DNA of 64,000 nt from NCBI RefSeq assembly GCF_900167455.1, contig NZ_FUWJ01000011.1, positions 1 through 64,000 of the forward strand, read 5' to 3'. Both the position numbers and the translations under genes were made by a program. Origin of the DNA: Enhydrobacter aerosaccus (GTDB taxonomy: Bacteria; Pseudomonadota; Alphaproteobacteria; Reyranellales; Reyranellaceae). Below the pieces are notes generated by a model, which was given only the letters and a program-made list of their open reading frames with translations, did not search any database and was not told the DNA's origin. Below are positions 50,433 through 60,327 of the stretch, one piece after another. Numbering within the stretch: the first letter of the stretch is position 1; every line of letters starts with the position of its first letter.

Positions 50433-52211
50433 CTATCCTACTAGACTTGTCGCCGTGGCAAGCGGCACGGGCGTCTCCTGCAGCAGCAGATCCATCGCCT
50501 CCTGCTCCCAGGCCGGCTCGTTGAGGGACAGCGGATCCTGCGGCGTGAGGCGGTGCTCGATCACCAGCCGCGACAACAGCAGGCGGCGCGCGTCGCCGCC
50601 GTGGGCGCCGAGGGTGGCGCCTTCCCAGGCGAGCAGCGCCGCCGATGTGGCGTGATAGAGCGCGTTGGAGGCGAGCCGCGCCCGCTTCTCCTGCCGCGGA
50701 TCGGCCGCGACCGCTTCGACGAAGCGTTCCACTCGTTCGAGTGTCGCGCCCAGCAGGCCCTTGTACTGGCCGGGCAGGCTGCCCGACGGCTCGTACTTGT
50801 CCTTGAGGGCCGCGGTCAGCGTCTTGTGGCCCTGCGCCTTGCCGACGGCGCGCTGCACGACATCGAGCGCGTTGATGTTGGAGGTGCCTTCCCACAGGGT
50901 GCCGATCTGTGCGTCGCGCACCAGCCGTGCCGTCACCCATTCCTCGATGTAACCGATACCGCCGCGCACCTCGAGCGCCTGGCTCGCCACCGGAATGTTG
51001 TCGCGGCAGGCGCGGAACTTGTAGACCGGCGTCAGGATGCGCAGCAGGTTGGCCGCGTCGCGGTCGCCCTTGTCGGCCCGGCCCATGGCGTCGGCGGAGA
51101 AGGCGTACATCGACAGCGCCTGCTCGGTCGGCAGCATGATCTTCATGAGTTGGCGGCGCAGCAGCGGATACTCGGCGATCGAACGTCCGAAGGCACGGCG
51201 ACCACGCGCGGCCGCCAGCGCCTCGTTGAGGCAGCGGCGCATCATGGCCGCGGCACGCACGCCATGGCTGAGGCGGGACAGGTTCACCTGCTCCATCATC
51301 TGCTTGAAGCCGCGATCCGCTTCGCCGACGAGATAGGCGGTGGCACCGTCCATGATGATCTCGCCCGAGGCCATCGAGCGCGTGCCGAGCTTGTCCTTGA
51401 GTCGCACGATCCGGTAGCTGTTGCGGCTGCCATCCTCCAGCCGCCTCGGCATGGCGAACATGCCGAGTCCCCTGGTGCCGGCGGGAGCGCCGCGCGGTCG
51501 CGCCAGCAGGACCGCGACATCGGCGTCGGCATGGCTGCAGAACCATTTCTGGCCATGCAGCTTCCAGCGCTCGACGCCGTCGGCGCCCACTCCGACGCGC
51601 TCGGCCTCGGTCTCGATCGCGCCGACGTCCGAGCCGCCGGCCTTCTCTGTCATGAACTGCGTGCCCTTGAGCATGGTCGCCGGGTCGGTCGAGAGCAGGC
51701 GATCGAGCAGGAGCTTCTTGAGCGCTTCCGATCCGTAGCGCTTGATGACGAAGTTGGAGGTGTCGGACACCGACACCGGACACATGAGGCCGAACTCCGC
51801 CTGCACGAACAGGTAAGTGATGCCGTATTTCACGAGCGGGTGCGCGGGCTCGGACATTCCCAGCACGCCGGCGCGATGACTCATCGCGTGCATGCCGAAT
51901 TCCTCGAACGCGATCTTCTCCATCTCGCGATAGGACGGATGATAGTCGATCCAGTCCTCGTCGCGCCCGAAGCGGTCGCGCGGCTGGAGGACGGGAGGAT
52001 GCTTGTCGGCGACCTGCGCGAGATCGTCGAGGCGATTGCCGGCGAGATCGCCGAGGCGCTCGAAGTGCGAGGTCATCGCTTGGCGAAGGGCGGGGTCCAG
52101 ATAAAGCGACAGCAGGTCCTGGAACTGGCGGTCGATGGCATAGAAGTTCTGTCCATGCGCGTCGGGCGCGATGTAGTGGGCGCCGTGCGCCATCAATGAC
52201 ATGTCGGGCAT
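50433..52211 (-). CDS. AidB-like acyl-CoA dehydrogenase
   Basis: The 592-residue flavoenzyme is long, as in AidB and FadE-like relatives. It has MTEKAGGSDVGAIETEAERV, WKLHGQKWFCSHADADVAVLLARPRGAP and RGGIGYIEEWVTARLVRDAQIGTLWEGTSNI. AidB is an adaptive-response protein with low dehydrogenase activity; the exact role of this homologue is unknown. Start at 52211 as the first ATG with GGAGGG nearby. Confidence 0.85.
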   Translation of the reverse strand: MPDMSLMAHGAHYIAPDAHGQNFYAIDRQFQDLLSLYLDPALRQAMTSHFERLGDLAGNRLDDLAQVADKHPPVLQPRDRFGRDEDWIDYHPSYREMEKIAFEEFGMHAMSHRAGVLGMSEPAHPLVKYGITYLFVQAEFGLMCPVSVSDTSNFVIKRYGSEALKKLLLDRLLSTDPATMLKGTQFMTEKAGGSDVGAIETEAERVGVGADGVERWKLHGQKWFCSHADADVAVLLARPRGAPAGTRGLGMFAMPRRLEDGSRNSYRIVRLKDKLGTRSMASGEIIMDGATAYLVGEADRGFKQMMEQVNLSRLSHGVRAAAMMRRCLNEALAAARGRRAFGRSIAEYPLLRRQLMKIMLPTEQALSMYAFSADAMGRADKGDRDAANLLRILTPVYKFRACRDNIPVASQALEVRGGIGYIEEWVTARLVRDAQIGTLWEGTSNINALDVVQRAVGKAQGHKTLTAALKDKYEPSGSLPGQYKGLLGATLERVERFVEAVAADPRQEKRARLASNALYHATSAALLAWEGATLGAHGGDARRLLLSRLVIEHRLTPQDPLSLNEPAWEQEAMDLLLQETPVPLATATSLVG

Positions 52212-52270
52212 GATCCCTCCCAGGATTCCAGCTGCGTGGCCACTGTACCCTCATGCTAGTGTGGCTCGCT

Positions 52271-52774
52271 ATGACCATCGGCGTTCTCTTCGTCTGCACC
52301 GGCAACATCTGCCGCTCGCCCACCGCTGAGGCGGTATTCCGCACAATGGCTTTGCGCGCGGGACTCGCTCACGCGTTCACCATCGATTCCGCGGGGACCT
52401 ACGAAGGTCATGTCGGCCAGATGGCGTCGCCGCTGGCGCTGCAGGTCGGCCGGCGGCGCGGCTACGATCTGTCGAGCCATCGTGCACGTCTTCTGACCAG
52501 CGCCGATATCGAGAAGTTCGACTATCCGCTCGCGATGGACCGCAGCCATCTCGTCGCGATGCGTTGGATGGCGCCGCGAGCCTTGTCAGATCGCCCGCAG
52601 ATGTTCATGAAGTTCGCCCCGCAGACGCGCGTCATCGAGGTTCCCGACCCTTATGGCGGGCCGGCGCGGGCTTATGAACAGTCCTTGAACCTGATCGAGG
52701 CGGGATGCGCGGGGCTTCTTGCCCATCTGAAGCCGCTGGTCGGGTCCAATAGTGAAGTCGCAGGGAAGGAATAA
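52271..52774 (+). CDS. Low-molecular-weight protein-tyrosine phosphatase
   Basis: The 167-residue protein has the active-site loop Cys9-TGNICRS with Arg15 and a later general-acid Asp in EVPDPYGGPARAYE. These are the catalytic essentials of LMW-PTPs, which dephosphorylate tyrosines, often on polysaccharide-export kinases. Substrate unknown here. It is divergent from AidB-like gene and followed three bases later by the Bug protein. Confidence 0.92.
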   Translation: MTIGVLFVCTGNICRSPTAEAVFRTMALRAGLAHAFTIDSAGTYEGHVGQMASPLALQVGRRRGYDLSSHRARLLTSADIEKFDYPLAMDRSHLVAMRWMAPRALSDRPQMFMKFAPQTRVIEVPDPYGGPARAYEQSLNLIEAGCAGLLAHLKPLVGSNSEVAGKE

Positions 52775-52777
52775 GGA

Positions 52778-53764
52778 ATGACCAGGACGATTCGCCGCCG
52801 CACGCTTCTGTCGGCGGCCGTGGCGACCCCCATGCTCGCCCGCCATGGCTGGGCACAAGCGGCCTATCCGAACAAGACGCTGCGCATGGTGGTGCCGTTT
52901 GCGCCGGGTGGCACGACCGATCTGCTGGGCCGCATCGCCGCCCAGTATCTGACCGAGACGCTGGGACAGCAGGTCGTGGTCGACAACAAGAGTGGCGCGG
53001 GCGGCAATGTCGGTGCCGAGATCGTCGCCAAGGCGCCGCCGGATGGCTACACGCTGCTGCTGGGAACGATCGGGACCGGGGTCACCAACCAGTTCCTCTA
53101 CAAGACGATGCCCTATGACAGCGTGAAGAGCTTCGTTCCGATCGCTCTGTTCGGCGAGGTCGCCAATGTCCTGGCGGTGAATCCCAACATGCCGGTGAAG
53201 ACCGTCGCCGAGTATGTCGAGTACTGCAAGAAGCAGGGCGACAACAAGGTGAGCTTCGGCTCGCCGGCTGTCGGCGGCAGCGGTCATCTGGCGATGGAGT
53301 ATTTCGAATCGCTGGCGGGCTTCAGGGTCGAGCATGTCGTCTATCGCGGCAGCTCTCTGGTGCTGAAGGACCTGCTCGCCGGTCATATTCCGAGCACCAT
53401 GGACAACCTGCCGCCCTACCTGCCGCACATCCAGTCCGGCGCGCTGCGGGCGCTCGGTGTCAGCACGTCCAAGCGCTGGTTCGCGCTGCCGGATGTACCC
53501 ACGATCGCCGAGAGCGGCTATCCCGGCTTCGATGCGGCGCCGTGGTGGTATGTGGCCGCGCCGGCCGGTACGCCGGCGGAGATCGTCAAGAAGCTGTCGG
53601 ATGATCTGGTCAAGGCCTCCAAGGATCCGGAAGTGATCAAGCGCATCCGCGATGCCGGTGCCGCCGAACTCGGCGGTTCGTCGGAAGACCTCGCCCGCTT
53701 CATGGCTGCGGAGACGGTCAAGTGGCGGAAAGTCGTCGAAGCCGCGAAGTTGGAGCCGCAATGA
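52778..53764 (+). CDS. Tripartite tricarboxylate transporter substrate-binding protein (Bug family)
   Basis: The 328-residue protein has a Tat-type start (RTIRRRTLLSAAVATPML) and the Bug motifs YPNKTLRMVVPFAPGGTTDLLGR and HVVYRGSSLVLKDLLAGHIPSTMD. Bug proteins bind carboxylates or other small solutes for TctAB permeases or sensors; neither partner is near. The gene overlaps the phosphotriesterase homologue by four bases, which suggests a shared pathway. Confidence 0.92.
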   Translation: MTRTIRRRTLLSAAVATPMLARHGWAQAAYPNKTLRMVVPFAPGGTTDLLGRIAAQYLTETLGQQVVVDNKSGAGGNVGAEIVAKAPPDGYTLLLGTIGTGVTNQFLYKTMPYDSVKSFVPIALFGEVANVLAVNPNMPVKTVAEYVEYCKKQGDNKVSFGSPAVGGSGHLAMEYFESLAGFRVEHVVYRGSSLVLKDLLAGHIPSTMDNLPPYLPHIQSGALRALGVSTSKRWFALPDVPTIAESGYPGFDAAPWWYVAAPAGTPAEIVKKLSDDLVKASKDPEVIKRIRDAGAAELGGSSEDLARFMAAETVKWRKVVEAAKLEPQ

Positions 53765-54819
53765 CCAGTCATCCTCTTAAGGGCCGTTCGCTCAAGGGAA
53801 AGATCCAGACCGTGCTCGGGCCGATCGCACCCGAGCAGCTTGGCCGGACGCTGATGCACGAGCACGTGCTGTGCGATATCCGGCCGCCCGAGACCCGCGG
53901 CGACAACGATCTCGGGCCCGAGATCACGCTCGAGAATGTCTGGCAGATCAACTACGGCCATGGGCTCAAGCGGGCCGGCCGCAAGTACATGCTCGACCTC
54001 GAGGACATCGCCACGCGCGAGGTCCGCATGATGAAGCACGAGGGCGGCGATGCGATCGTCGAACTCACCTGCGGCGGACTTTCGCCCGACCCGGCGGGAT
54101 TGAAGCGCATCGCCGAGGGCACGGGCGTGCATCTCATCATGGGCTGCGGCTATTACGTCAACGACTACCAGGATCCGCGTAACCACGGACGCACGGTCGA
54201 GGATTTCGCCCAGGAGATGATCGGCCAGATTGTCCATGGTGCGTGGGGAACCGATGTTCGCGCCGGCATGATCGGCGAGATCGGCTGTCAGGCGCCGTGG
54301 ACGGACACCGAGAAGCGCGTCATGCAGGCCGCCCTGATCGCGGCGGCGGAGACCGGCGCCGCCATCAATGTCCATCCCGGACGCGATGCCGACCAGCCGC
54401 AGGAAGTCGCCGACTTCATCAAAGCTGCCGGTCATCCGACCGACCGCATCGTCATCAGCCATATCGATCGCACGATCTTCGACGAGACGCGGCTCTTGAA
54501 GTTGGCGGAAACGGGCGTGACGATCGAGTTCGATCTGTTCGGGCAGGAATCCAGCTACTACGGCCTGTCCGACATCGACATGCCGAACGACGCGACGCGA
54601 TTGAAGCTGATTCGGGCCCTGATCGATCACGGCCACCTCGACCGCGTCGTGATCAGCCACGACATCTGCTATCGCACCCGTCTCGCCAGTTTCGGCGGCC
54701 ACGGCTACGGTCATATCTTCCGCAATGTCGTGCCGATGATGGGCCGTCGTGGCTACAGCGAGGACGAGATCGATGCCATCCTCGTTCACAATCCGCGGCG
54801 ATTGCTGACCTTCGTGTAG
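53761..54819 (+). CDS. Phosphotriesterase-family hydrolase
   Basis: The 352-residue amidohydrolase-superfamily protein has the metal motif LMHEHVLCD, a bridging Glu in GEIGCQAP instead of the carbamylated Lys of true phosphotriesterase, then INVHPGRD, ISHIDRT and ISHDICYR. The Glu bridge is typical of PTE-homology proteins, many of which are lactonases. Substrate unknown; the co-translated Bug protein suggests hydrolysis of an imported compound. Confidence 0.88.
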   Translation: MTSHPLKGRSLKGKIQTVLGPIAPEQLGRTLMHEHVLCDIRPPETRGDNDLGPEITLENVWQINYGHGLKRAGRKYMLDLEDIATREVRMMKHEGGDAIVELTCGGLSPDPAGLKRIAEGTGVHLIMGCGYYVNDYQDPRNHGRTVEDFAQEMIGQIVHGAWGTDVRAGMIGEIGCQAPWTDTEKRVMQAALIAAAETGAAINVHPGRDADQPQEVADFIKAAGHPTDRIVISHIDRTIFDETRLLKLAETGVTIEFDLFGQESSYYGLSDIDMPNDATRLKLIRALIDHGHLDRVVISHDICYRTRLASFGGHGYGHIFRNVVPMMGRRGYSEDEIDAILVHNPRRLLTFV

Positions 54820-54851
54820 GGCGCGGCCGACCGCGGCAGGACGTACGTCGA

Positions 54852-55397
54852 TCAGTACGTCAGGTGGTACGCCGTTTCCTCGGTGTAGATCGAGCCGTTG
54901 CGGCCGGAGCGGCTCGAATAGAGCGAGAAGTGCTCGGCCACCCAGGGGCCGGCGCGGAACTGGGCGTGGCTCGACATGAACTGGGCGATGTGATGGCCCG
55001 TCTCGGCGCCGGCGCGGAAACGCGCCAGCGTCACATGCGGCCGGAACTTGCGACGCTCGACCTCGATGCCGCAGTGGCGCGCGATCGTCGAGACTTTCTG
55101 CTGCAGTCGATCGAGCGCGTCGCTCTTCTGCACCAGGGCGGCCAGCGCGCGCGGCTGCTTGCCCGAGCTGAACTGCTCGACGCCGGCCAGCGTCACGGTG
55201 AATTTCGGCCCCGCGGCATCGCTCAGCTCCTCCTCAAGGTCGCGCATCGTCCCGCCGTCCACTTCGCCGGCGAAGCAGAGCGTGACGTGGAAGTTCTCCG
55301 GCGCCGTCCAGCGCGCATCGGGCACGCCCGATTGCAGCGCCGTCAGCTCGGCGGCGACTTCCTCAGGGACGGGCAGGGCGATGAAGAGACGCGGCAT
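54852..55397 (-). CDS. thpR: RNA 2',3'-cyclic phosphodiesterase (2'-5' RNA ligase family)
   Basis: The 181-residue protein has both HxTx motifs of the 2H family, His37 in ENFHVTLCF and FRPHVTLARF later, as in ThpR. It opens MPRLFIALPVPEEV, the family start. Its first 35 bases lie inside the 3' end of the upstream esterase gene, an overlap in different frames. Confidence 0.9.
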   Translation of the reverse strand: MPRLFIALPVPEEVAAELTALQSGVPDARWTAPENFHVTLCFAGEVDGGTMRDLEEELSDAAGPKFTVTLAGVEQFSSGKQPRALAALVQKSDALDRLQQKVSTIARHCGIEVERRKFRPHVTLARFRAGAETGHHIAQFMSSHAQFRAGPWVAEHFSLYSSRSGRNGSIYTEETAYHLTY

Positions 55398-56091
55398 AGA
55401 GATCGAGGTTCTTGGTCACGAAGGGCAGAATGTTGCGGACGATCACCGCCACGCCTTGCGGATTGGGGTGCAGCCCGTCGGCCTGGTTGAGGGCGGGGTC
55501 CTGCGCCACGCCCTCGAGCAGGAAAGGATAGAGGGGAACCTGGTATTTGTCCGCCAGCCGCCTGTAAATCCCGTCGAAGGCGGTGACGTAATCCGGCCCG
55601 AAGTTGCGCGGCGCCATCATGCCGGCCAGCCAAACCGTGACGCCGGCGGCTTTCAGCTTCTCGATGATGGCGGAAAGATTACGCTCCGTGCTCGCCGGAT
55701 CGATGCCACGCAGGGCGTCATTGGCGCCAAGCTCGACCATCACGATGTCCGGCTTGTCGCCCAGGATCCAGTCCACGCGGTCCAGGCCGCCCGCCGAGGT
55801 ATCGCCCGAGACGCCATCGTTCAGCACCGTTACAGTGCGGCCGTCGGCCTTCAACGCTGCCTCCAGACGGGCCGGAAAGGACTGTTCCGGCTTGATGCCG
55901 AACCCGGCCGCCAGGCTGTCGCCCAGGACCGCCAGGCTGATCGACTTGGCCGGCTTGTCATTCTGGCCCGGGGTTTGGCCCGCCGTCTGTGCCTGCGCGG
56001 GCATCAGGCAAACTGGCATCAGGCAAAAAAGAAGCAGCAGCAGCGAATTGACCACCGCCGCAAAACGACCATATCCGTTGCCCAGCCTCAT
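55363..56091 (-). CDS. SGNH-fold arylesterase, TesA-like
   Basis: The 242-residue hydrolase has the family blocks in order: AVLGDSLAAGFG with the nucleophile Ser (block I), VELGANDALRG (block III) and DGLHPNPQG with Asp and His (block V). A hydrophobic N-terminus (NSLLLLLFCLMPVCLMPAQAQ) suggests export to the periplasm. Ester or lysophospholipid hydrolysis is likely. The ATG at 56091 was used; the divergent ABC gene starts 22 bases away. Confidence 0.9.
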   Translation of the reverse strand: MRLGNGYGRFAAVVNSLLLLLFCLMPVCLMPAQAQTAGQTPGQNDKPAKSISLAVLGDSLAAGFGIKPEQSFPARLEAALKADGRTVTVLNDGVSGDTSAGGLDRVDWILGDKPDIVMVELGANDALRGIDPASTERNLSAIIEKLKAAGVTVWLAGMMAPRNFGPDYVTAFDGIYRRLADKYQVPLYPFLLEGVAQDPALNQADGLHPNPQGVAVIVRNILPFVTKNLDLYAASLHRPARP

Positions 56092-56112
56092 CGCCTCAGT
56101 CCCGGAGCCTGT

Positions 56113-56826
56113 GTGACCGCCGCGCCCATTGTCCGCTTCACCGACGTTCACCTCGACATGGCAAGCGATGCGGGCATGGTCAATATCCTGCGCGGCATCA
56201 CGCTCGATGTCGCGCCGGGCGAGATTGCGGCCGTTGTCGGGCCGTCCGGCGCCGGCAAGTCGAGCCTGATGATGGTGGCCGGCGGCCTGGAGCGCGCGAC
56301 CGCCGGTCGCGTGGAAGTGGTCGGCCACGATCTTGGCGCCCTCGACGAGGATGCTCGCGCGCGGTTACGCCGCGACCATATCGGCATCGTGTTTCAGGGC
56401 TTCCACCTCATTCCCACCATGACGGCGCTCGAGAACGTGGCCTTGCCGCTCGAATTCGGAGGGCGGCGCGACGCCTTCGAGACGGCCGAGTCGGCATTGG
56501 CGCGCGTCGGTCTCGCGGCGCGCATCGGACACTATCCAGCGCAGTTGTCGGGCGGGGAGCAGCAGCGCGTCGCCGTCGCGCGGGCGATGGTCGGCCGGCC
56601 CCGGCTGCTCCTGGCCGACGAGCCGACCGGCAATCTCGACGGCGCCACCGGCAAGCAGGTCATGGATCTGCTGTTCGAGCTGGCGCGCGCCGATGCTGCC
56701 ACCCTGATCCTGATCACCCACGACATGACGCTGGCGCAACGCTGCGACCGGATCGTGCGCATCGCCGACGGGCTTGTCGTCGAGGATCGGCGCCTCGCCC
56801 CGGGCGTCGCGATCGCGGCACAGTGA
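56113..56826 (+). CDS. ABC transporter ATP-binding protein, YbbA-like
   Basis: The 237-residue ATPase has Walker A GPSGAGKSS, the signature LSGGEQQR and Walker B LLLADEPTGNLD, of the LolD/MacB-type family that works with FtsX-like permeases. The start is GTG at 56113. It overlaps the permease start by four bases (GTGA), the usual YbbA-YbbP arrangement. It is divergently paired with the esterase gene. Confidence 0.9.
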   Translation: MTAAPIVRFTDVHLDMASDAGMVNILRGITLDVAPGEIAAVVGPSGAGKSSLMMVAGGLERATAGRVEVVGHDLGALDEDARARLRRDHIGIVFQGFHLIPTMTALENVALPLEFGGRRDAFETAESALARVGLAARIGHYPAQLSGGEQQRVAVARAMVGRPRLLLADEPTGNLDGATGKQVMDLLFELARADAATLILITHDMTLAQRCDRIVRIADGLVVEDRRLAPGVAIAAQ

Positions 56827-59366
56827 GCCCGTACAGTGAGTCGGGTGTGACGACGCTTCCCTTCCGGCTGGCGCGCCGCGAGATGCGCAGCGGCCTGGGC
56901 GGGTTTCGCCTGTTCCTGGCCTGTCTCGCCCTGGGCGTTGGTGCCATCGCCGCGATCCTCTCCTTCAGTCGCGCCATCGAGGAAGGCCTGCGGGCCGACG
57001 CGCGCGAATTGCTAGGCGGCGACCTCGCCATCTCGCAGCTCTATCGCGAGCCGTCGCCCGATCAGCTCGCCTTTCTGAGCCAGCAAGGCACGCTCACCCG
57101 CTGGGTCGACATGCGGTCCATGGCGCGGCCGGTGAAGGCCGATGGCAACCCAGCCCTAATCCAGTTGAAGGCAGTCGAACCGTCCTATCCGCTCTATGGC
57201 ACGGTCGAGCTGAAAGGCGGCGGATCGCTGGCCGATGCGCTGGCCAAGCGCGACGGCCTCTGGGGCGCGGCGGTCGAGGAGTCGGCGCTCAAGCGTATGA
57301 ACATCGCGCTCGGTGACGAGGTTAAGGTCGGTGAAGCTAGGCTGCAGGTTCGTGCCGTGATCGCGCGCGAACCCGACAGTGGCCTGAGTGCCTTCGCCAG
57401 TCTCGGGCCGCGCCTGATGATGCCGTTGGCGGCACTAGGCGACTCGCAGCTGGTGCAGCCGGGCAGCCTGTTGACCTGGCAATATCGGCTGAAGCTGTCG
57501 CCGGGCCGCTCCGATAAGGCGATGGCCGAAACCCTCAAGGAACGCTTCCCGGACGCGAGCTGGCGTATCGAGGATCTCGATGCGGCGGGCGGCGGCATCC
57601 GCTTCTGGCTCGAGCGACTGACGCAGTTCATCAGCCTGATCGGTCTTTCGGCCCTGCTGGTCGGCGGCGTCGGCGTGGGCAATGCGGTGTCGAGCTTCCT
57701 CGCCAGCCGGCTGCGCACCATTGCCACCCTGAAATGTCTCGGGGCGCCGCAGCGGCTGGTCTTCGCCACCTATTTCATCCAGCTCGGCGCGCTTGCGCTG
57801 CTGGGCGTGGCGATCGGCGTGGCGCTGGGCGCCGCACTGCCGTTCCTGGCGCAGTCGCTCATCGCCGATCTTCTGCCGGTAAAGGCGCGCATCGCGCTCT
57901 ATGTCCGCCCGCTTGCCATCGCGGCGGTGTTCGGCCTGCTGGTCTCGTTGCTGTTCGCGCTCCTGCCCCTGATCCGGGCGCGGCGCATTCCGGCGGTCAC
58001 GCTGATGCGCGGCGCGGTGGTCGCAGCGATGCGCCTCGACTGGCGCGAGATCGCGCTGGTCGCCGCTGTGGCCGTCCTGCTGGCGGCATTCGCCGTTCAG
58101 ACGGCCGGCAGCCGACGTATCGCCGCCTATTTCGTGGTGGGGGCGGTCGCCGCCTTCATCGCCTTTCCGCTGCTGGCCCGCGGCGTCATGGCCGCGGCCG
58201 CCCGGATCGGCAAGCCGAGACTCGCTGCCCTTCGCCTGGCCCTTGCCAATCTGCATCGGCCGGGTTCGCCGACACCGATCGTGATGCTGTCGCTGGGGCT
58301 CGGCCTTACCGTGCTGGTGGCCACGGCCCTGATCGAGGGGAACCTGCGCGAGCAGATCACGCAGCGCATTCCCAAGGACGCGCCGGCCTTCTTCTTTGTC
58401 GATATCCAGTCGACCCAGATGCCGGCCTTCGAGCAGGCGATCGCCGCCATCCCGGGAGCCGGCGCCCTGGAAAAGGTGCCGTCGCTGCGCGGACGCATCG
58501 TGAAGATCGGCGGCAAGCCGGTGAGCGAGCTGAAGATCCCGGCGGGCGCGCGCTGGGCGGTCGACAGCGACCGCGGCATCACCTATGCCGCGACGCCGCC
58601 CGACGGCGCCCATGTCGTGGAAGGGACATGGTGGGCGGCCGATTATCGCGGTCCGCAGCTCGTCTCCTTCGACGAGACCCTGGCGCACGATTTCGGCATC
58701 GGCATCGGCGACACGATCACGGTGAATGTGCTGGGGCGCGAGATCGAGGCGCGCATCGCCTCGCTGCGCCACATCGAGTGGCAGACGCTGGCGATCAATT
58801 TCGTCATGGTCTTTTCGCCCGGCATCCTCGACCGTGCGCCCCACACCTTCCTCGCCACCGTCAAGGCGATGCCCCAGGCGGAGGAGGCGATCTTCAAGAC
58901 GATCACCGACCGGTTCCCCAACGTCACGGTGATCAGCGTGCGGGATGCGATCCAGACCGCGTCGGAGGTGCTGGGCAATATCGGTCTGGCGACGCGGCTG
59001 ATCGGCCTGCTCAGCATCCTGGCCGGGGTGCTGGTGCTGGCCGGGGCCATGCTGGCGACGCAGCGACGGCGCGTGCACGAGGCGGTGGTGATGAAGGTGC
59101 TGGGGGCGACGCGACTGCGGATCGCTAGCATCTTCGCCTGGGAATTTGCCGCTCTTGGCCTGTCGACCGCCGTGGCGGCGTTGGGCGTCGGAACGGCCGC
59201 GGCCTTCTGCGTCGTGCGCTACCTGATGAACCTGCAATGGACTTTTCTGCCGACCGTCGCGGTTGCCGTTGCGGTCGGCGCCATGCTGCTGACCCTGGCG
59301 TTCGGTCTTGCTGGCACGTTGGCGGTGCTGCGGCAGCGGCCGCTGGCTTTGCTGCGCAATGAATAG
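56823..59366 (+). CDS. ABC transporter permease with FtsX domains, YbbP-like
   Basis: The 847-residue protein opens with a helix from RLFLACLALGVGAIAAIL and has a periplasmic region rich in extended segments, then FtsX-type helices such as ISLIGLSALLVGGVGVGNAVSSFLASRLRTIATLKCLGAPQ, and a second repeat near the C-terminus. YbbAP-like systems have been linked to export of hydrophobic compounds or lipids. It begins at GTG with an overlap of the ATPase stop, so they form one transporter. Confidence 0.88.
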   Translation: MSPYSESGVTTLPFRLARREMRSGLGGFRLFLACLALGVGAIAAILSFSRAIEEGLRADARELLGGDLAISQLYREPSPDQLAFLSQQGTLTRWVDMRSMARPVKADGNPALIQLKAVEPSYPLYGTVELKGGGSLADALAKRDGLWGAAVEESALKRMNIALGDEVKVGEARLQVRAVIAREPDSGLSAFASLGPRLMMPLAALGDSQLVQPGSLLTWQYRLKLSPGRSDKAMAETLKERFPDASWRIEDLDAAGGGIRFWLERLTQFISLIGLSALLVGGVGVGNAVSSFLASRLRTIATLKCLGAPQRLVFATYFIQLGALALLGVAIGVALGAALPFLAQSLIADLLPVKARIALYVRPLAIAAVFGLLVSLLFALLPLIRARRIPAVTLMRGAVVAAMRLDWREIALVAAVAVLLAAFAVQTAGSRRIAAYFVVGAVAAFIAFPLLARGVMAAAARIGKPRLAALRLALANLHRPGSPTPIVMLSLGLGLTVLVATALIEGNLREQITQRIPKDAPAFFFVDIQSTQMPAFEQAIAAIPGAGALEKVPSLRGRIVKIGGKPVSELKIPAGARWAVDSDRGITYAATPPDGAHVVEGTWWAADYRGPQLVSFDETLAHDFGIGIGDTITVNVLGREIEARIASLRHIEWQTLAINFVMVFSPGILDRAPHTFLATVKAMPQAEEAIFKTITDRFPNVTVISVRDAIQTASEVLGNIGLATRLIGLLSILAGVLVLAGAMLATQRRRVHEAVVMKVLGATRLRIASIFAWEFAALGLSTAVAALGVGTAAAFCVVRYLMNLQWTFLPTVAVAVAVGAMLLTLAFGLAGTLAVLRQRPLALLRNE

Positions 59367-59489
59367 GCTGTAGAATTCACCGTTTCGGCACAATTCATTG
59401 ATACTGAAAGACGCTTGATTCGACAGGGCTAGGTGCCCAAATTGTCGGGCAAAGGGGCTCGCCAAGGAGGCCCCCTCGGAGGCTTAGGT

Positions 59490-60254
59490 ATGGCGAATCA
59501 GAATTTCAACAGTTTCGGCCGTATGGGCGGCGTAGCCGACCAGGCGACATTCGATGTCGGCCTGCGCGCCCATATGATCCGCGTCTACAACTACATGGCG
59601 TCGGGCCTGGCATTGTCGGGCATCGTCGCTTTCGGGCTGTTCAGCTCGCCCCAGCTGCAGAGCATCTTCTTCCAGATGGGCATCACGCCGGGCGGGGCGG
59701 TCGTTCCCGTCGGCATGAACATCCTGGGCTGGGTCGCCATCCTGGCGCCGCTCGGCCTGCTGATGATCGCGTCGTTCCGCGCCGCGCAGATCAGCGTGGG
59801 CGGCCTGCAGGCGATCTACTGGTCGGTTACGGCGCTGATGGGCGTCAGCCTGTCGCTGCTGCTGTTCCGCTACACCGGCGCATCGGTCGCGAGGACTTTC
59901 TTCGTGACGGCGGCGTCGTTCGGCGCGCTCAGCCTGTACGGGTACACGACCAAGCGTGACCTGACCGCGTTCGGCAAGTTCCTGTTCATGGGCTTGATCG
60001 GCATCATCCTGGCGAGCGTGGTGAACATCTTCGTCCACTCCAGTGGCATGGCGTTCATCGTCTCGATCCTGGGCGTGCTGATCTTCGCCGGCCTGATCGC
60101 GTACGACACGCAGAAGATCAAGGAACAGTACAGCGATGCCTGGGGCACGCAGATGCAGGACAAGGTCGCCATCTTCGGCGCCCTCAGCCTCTATCTCGAC
60201 TTCATCAACCTGTTCCAGTTCCTCATGAGCTTCATGGGACAGCAACGCGACTAG
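59490..60254 (+). CDS. Bax inhibitor-1/YccA family membrane protein
   Basis: The 254-residue protein has seven or so hydrophobic helices and the family ending LIAYDTQKIKEQYSD with the conserved pair of acidic residues near DTQKIK, GALSLYLDFINLFQFLM. These proteins form Ca2+-leak-like channels; E. coli YccA modulates FtsH. The ATG at 59490 follows GGAGG at 59478-59482, the best ribosome site. A terminator follows. Confidence 0.92.
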   Translation: MANQNFNSFGRMGGVADQATFDVGLRAHMIRVYNYMASGLALSGIVAFGLFSSPQLQSIFFQMGITPGGAVVPVGMNILGWVAILAPLGLLMIASFRAAQISVGGLQAIYWSVTALMGVSLSLLLFRYTGASVARTFFVTAASFGALSLYGYTTKRDLTAFGKFLFMGLIGIILASVVNIFVHSSGMAFIVSILGVLIFAGLIAYDTQKIKEQYSDAWGTQMQDKVAIFGALSLYLDFINLFQFLMSFMGQQRD

Positions 60255-60279
60255 TCGATCGTCCAACGATCGTCGCAGG

Positions 60280-60307
60280 CGCCCGGGCCGCAAGACCCGG
60301 GCGTTTT
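60280..60307 (+). terminator. Rho-independent terminator after the Bax-inhibitor-1 gene
   Basis: CGCCCGGG (60280-60287), an eight-base loop, CCCGGGCG (60296-60303) and TTTT make a perfect eight-pair stem and U-tract. It stands 25 bases past the stop and 20 before nhaA, separating the two transcripts. Confidence 0.85.
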
Positions 60308-60327
60308 GCTGTGGAGCGCCACCACCA

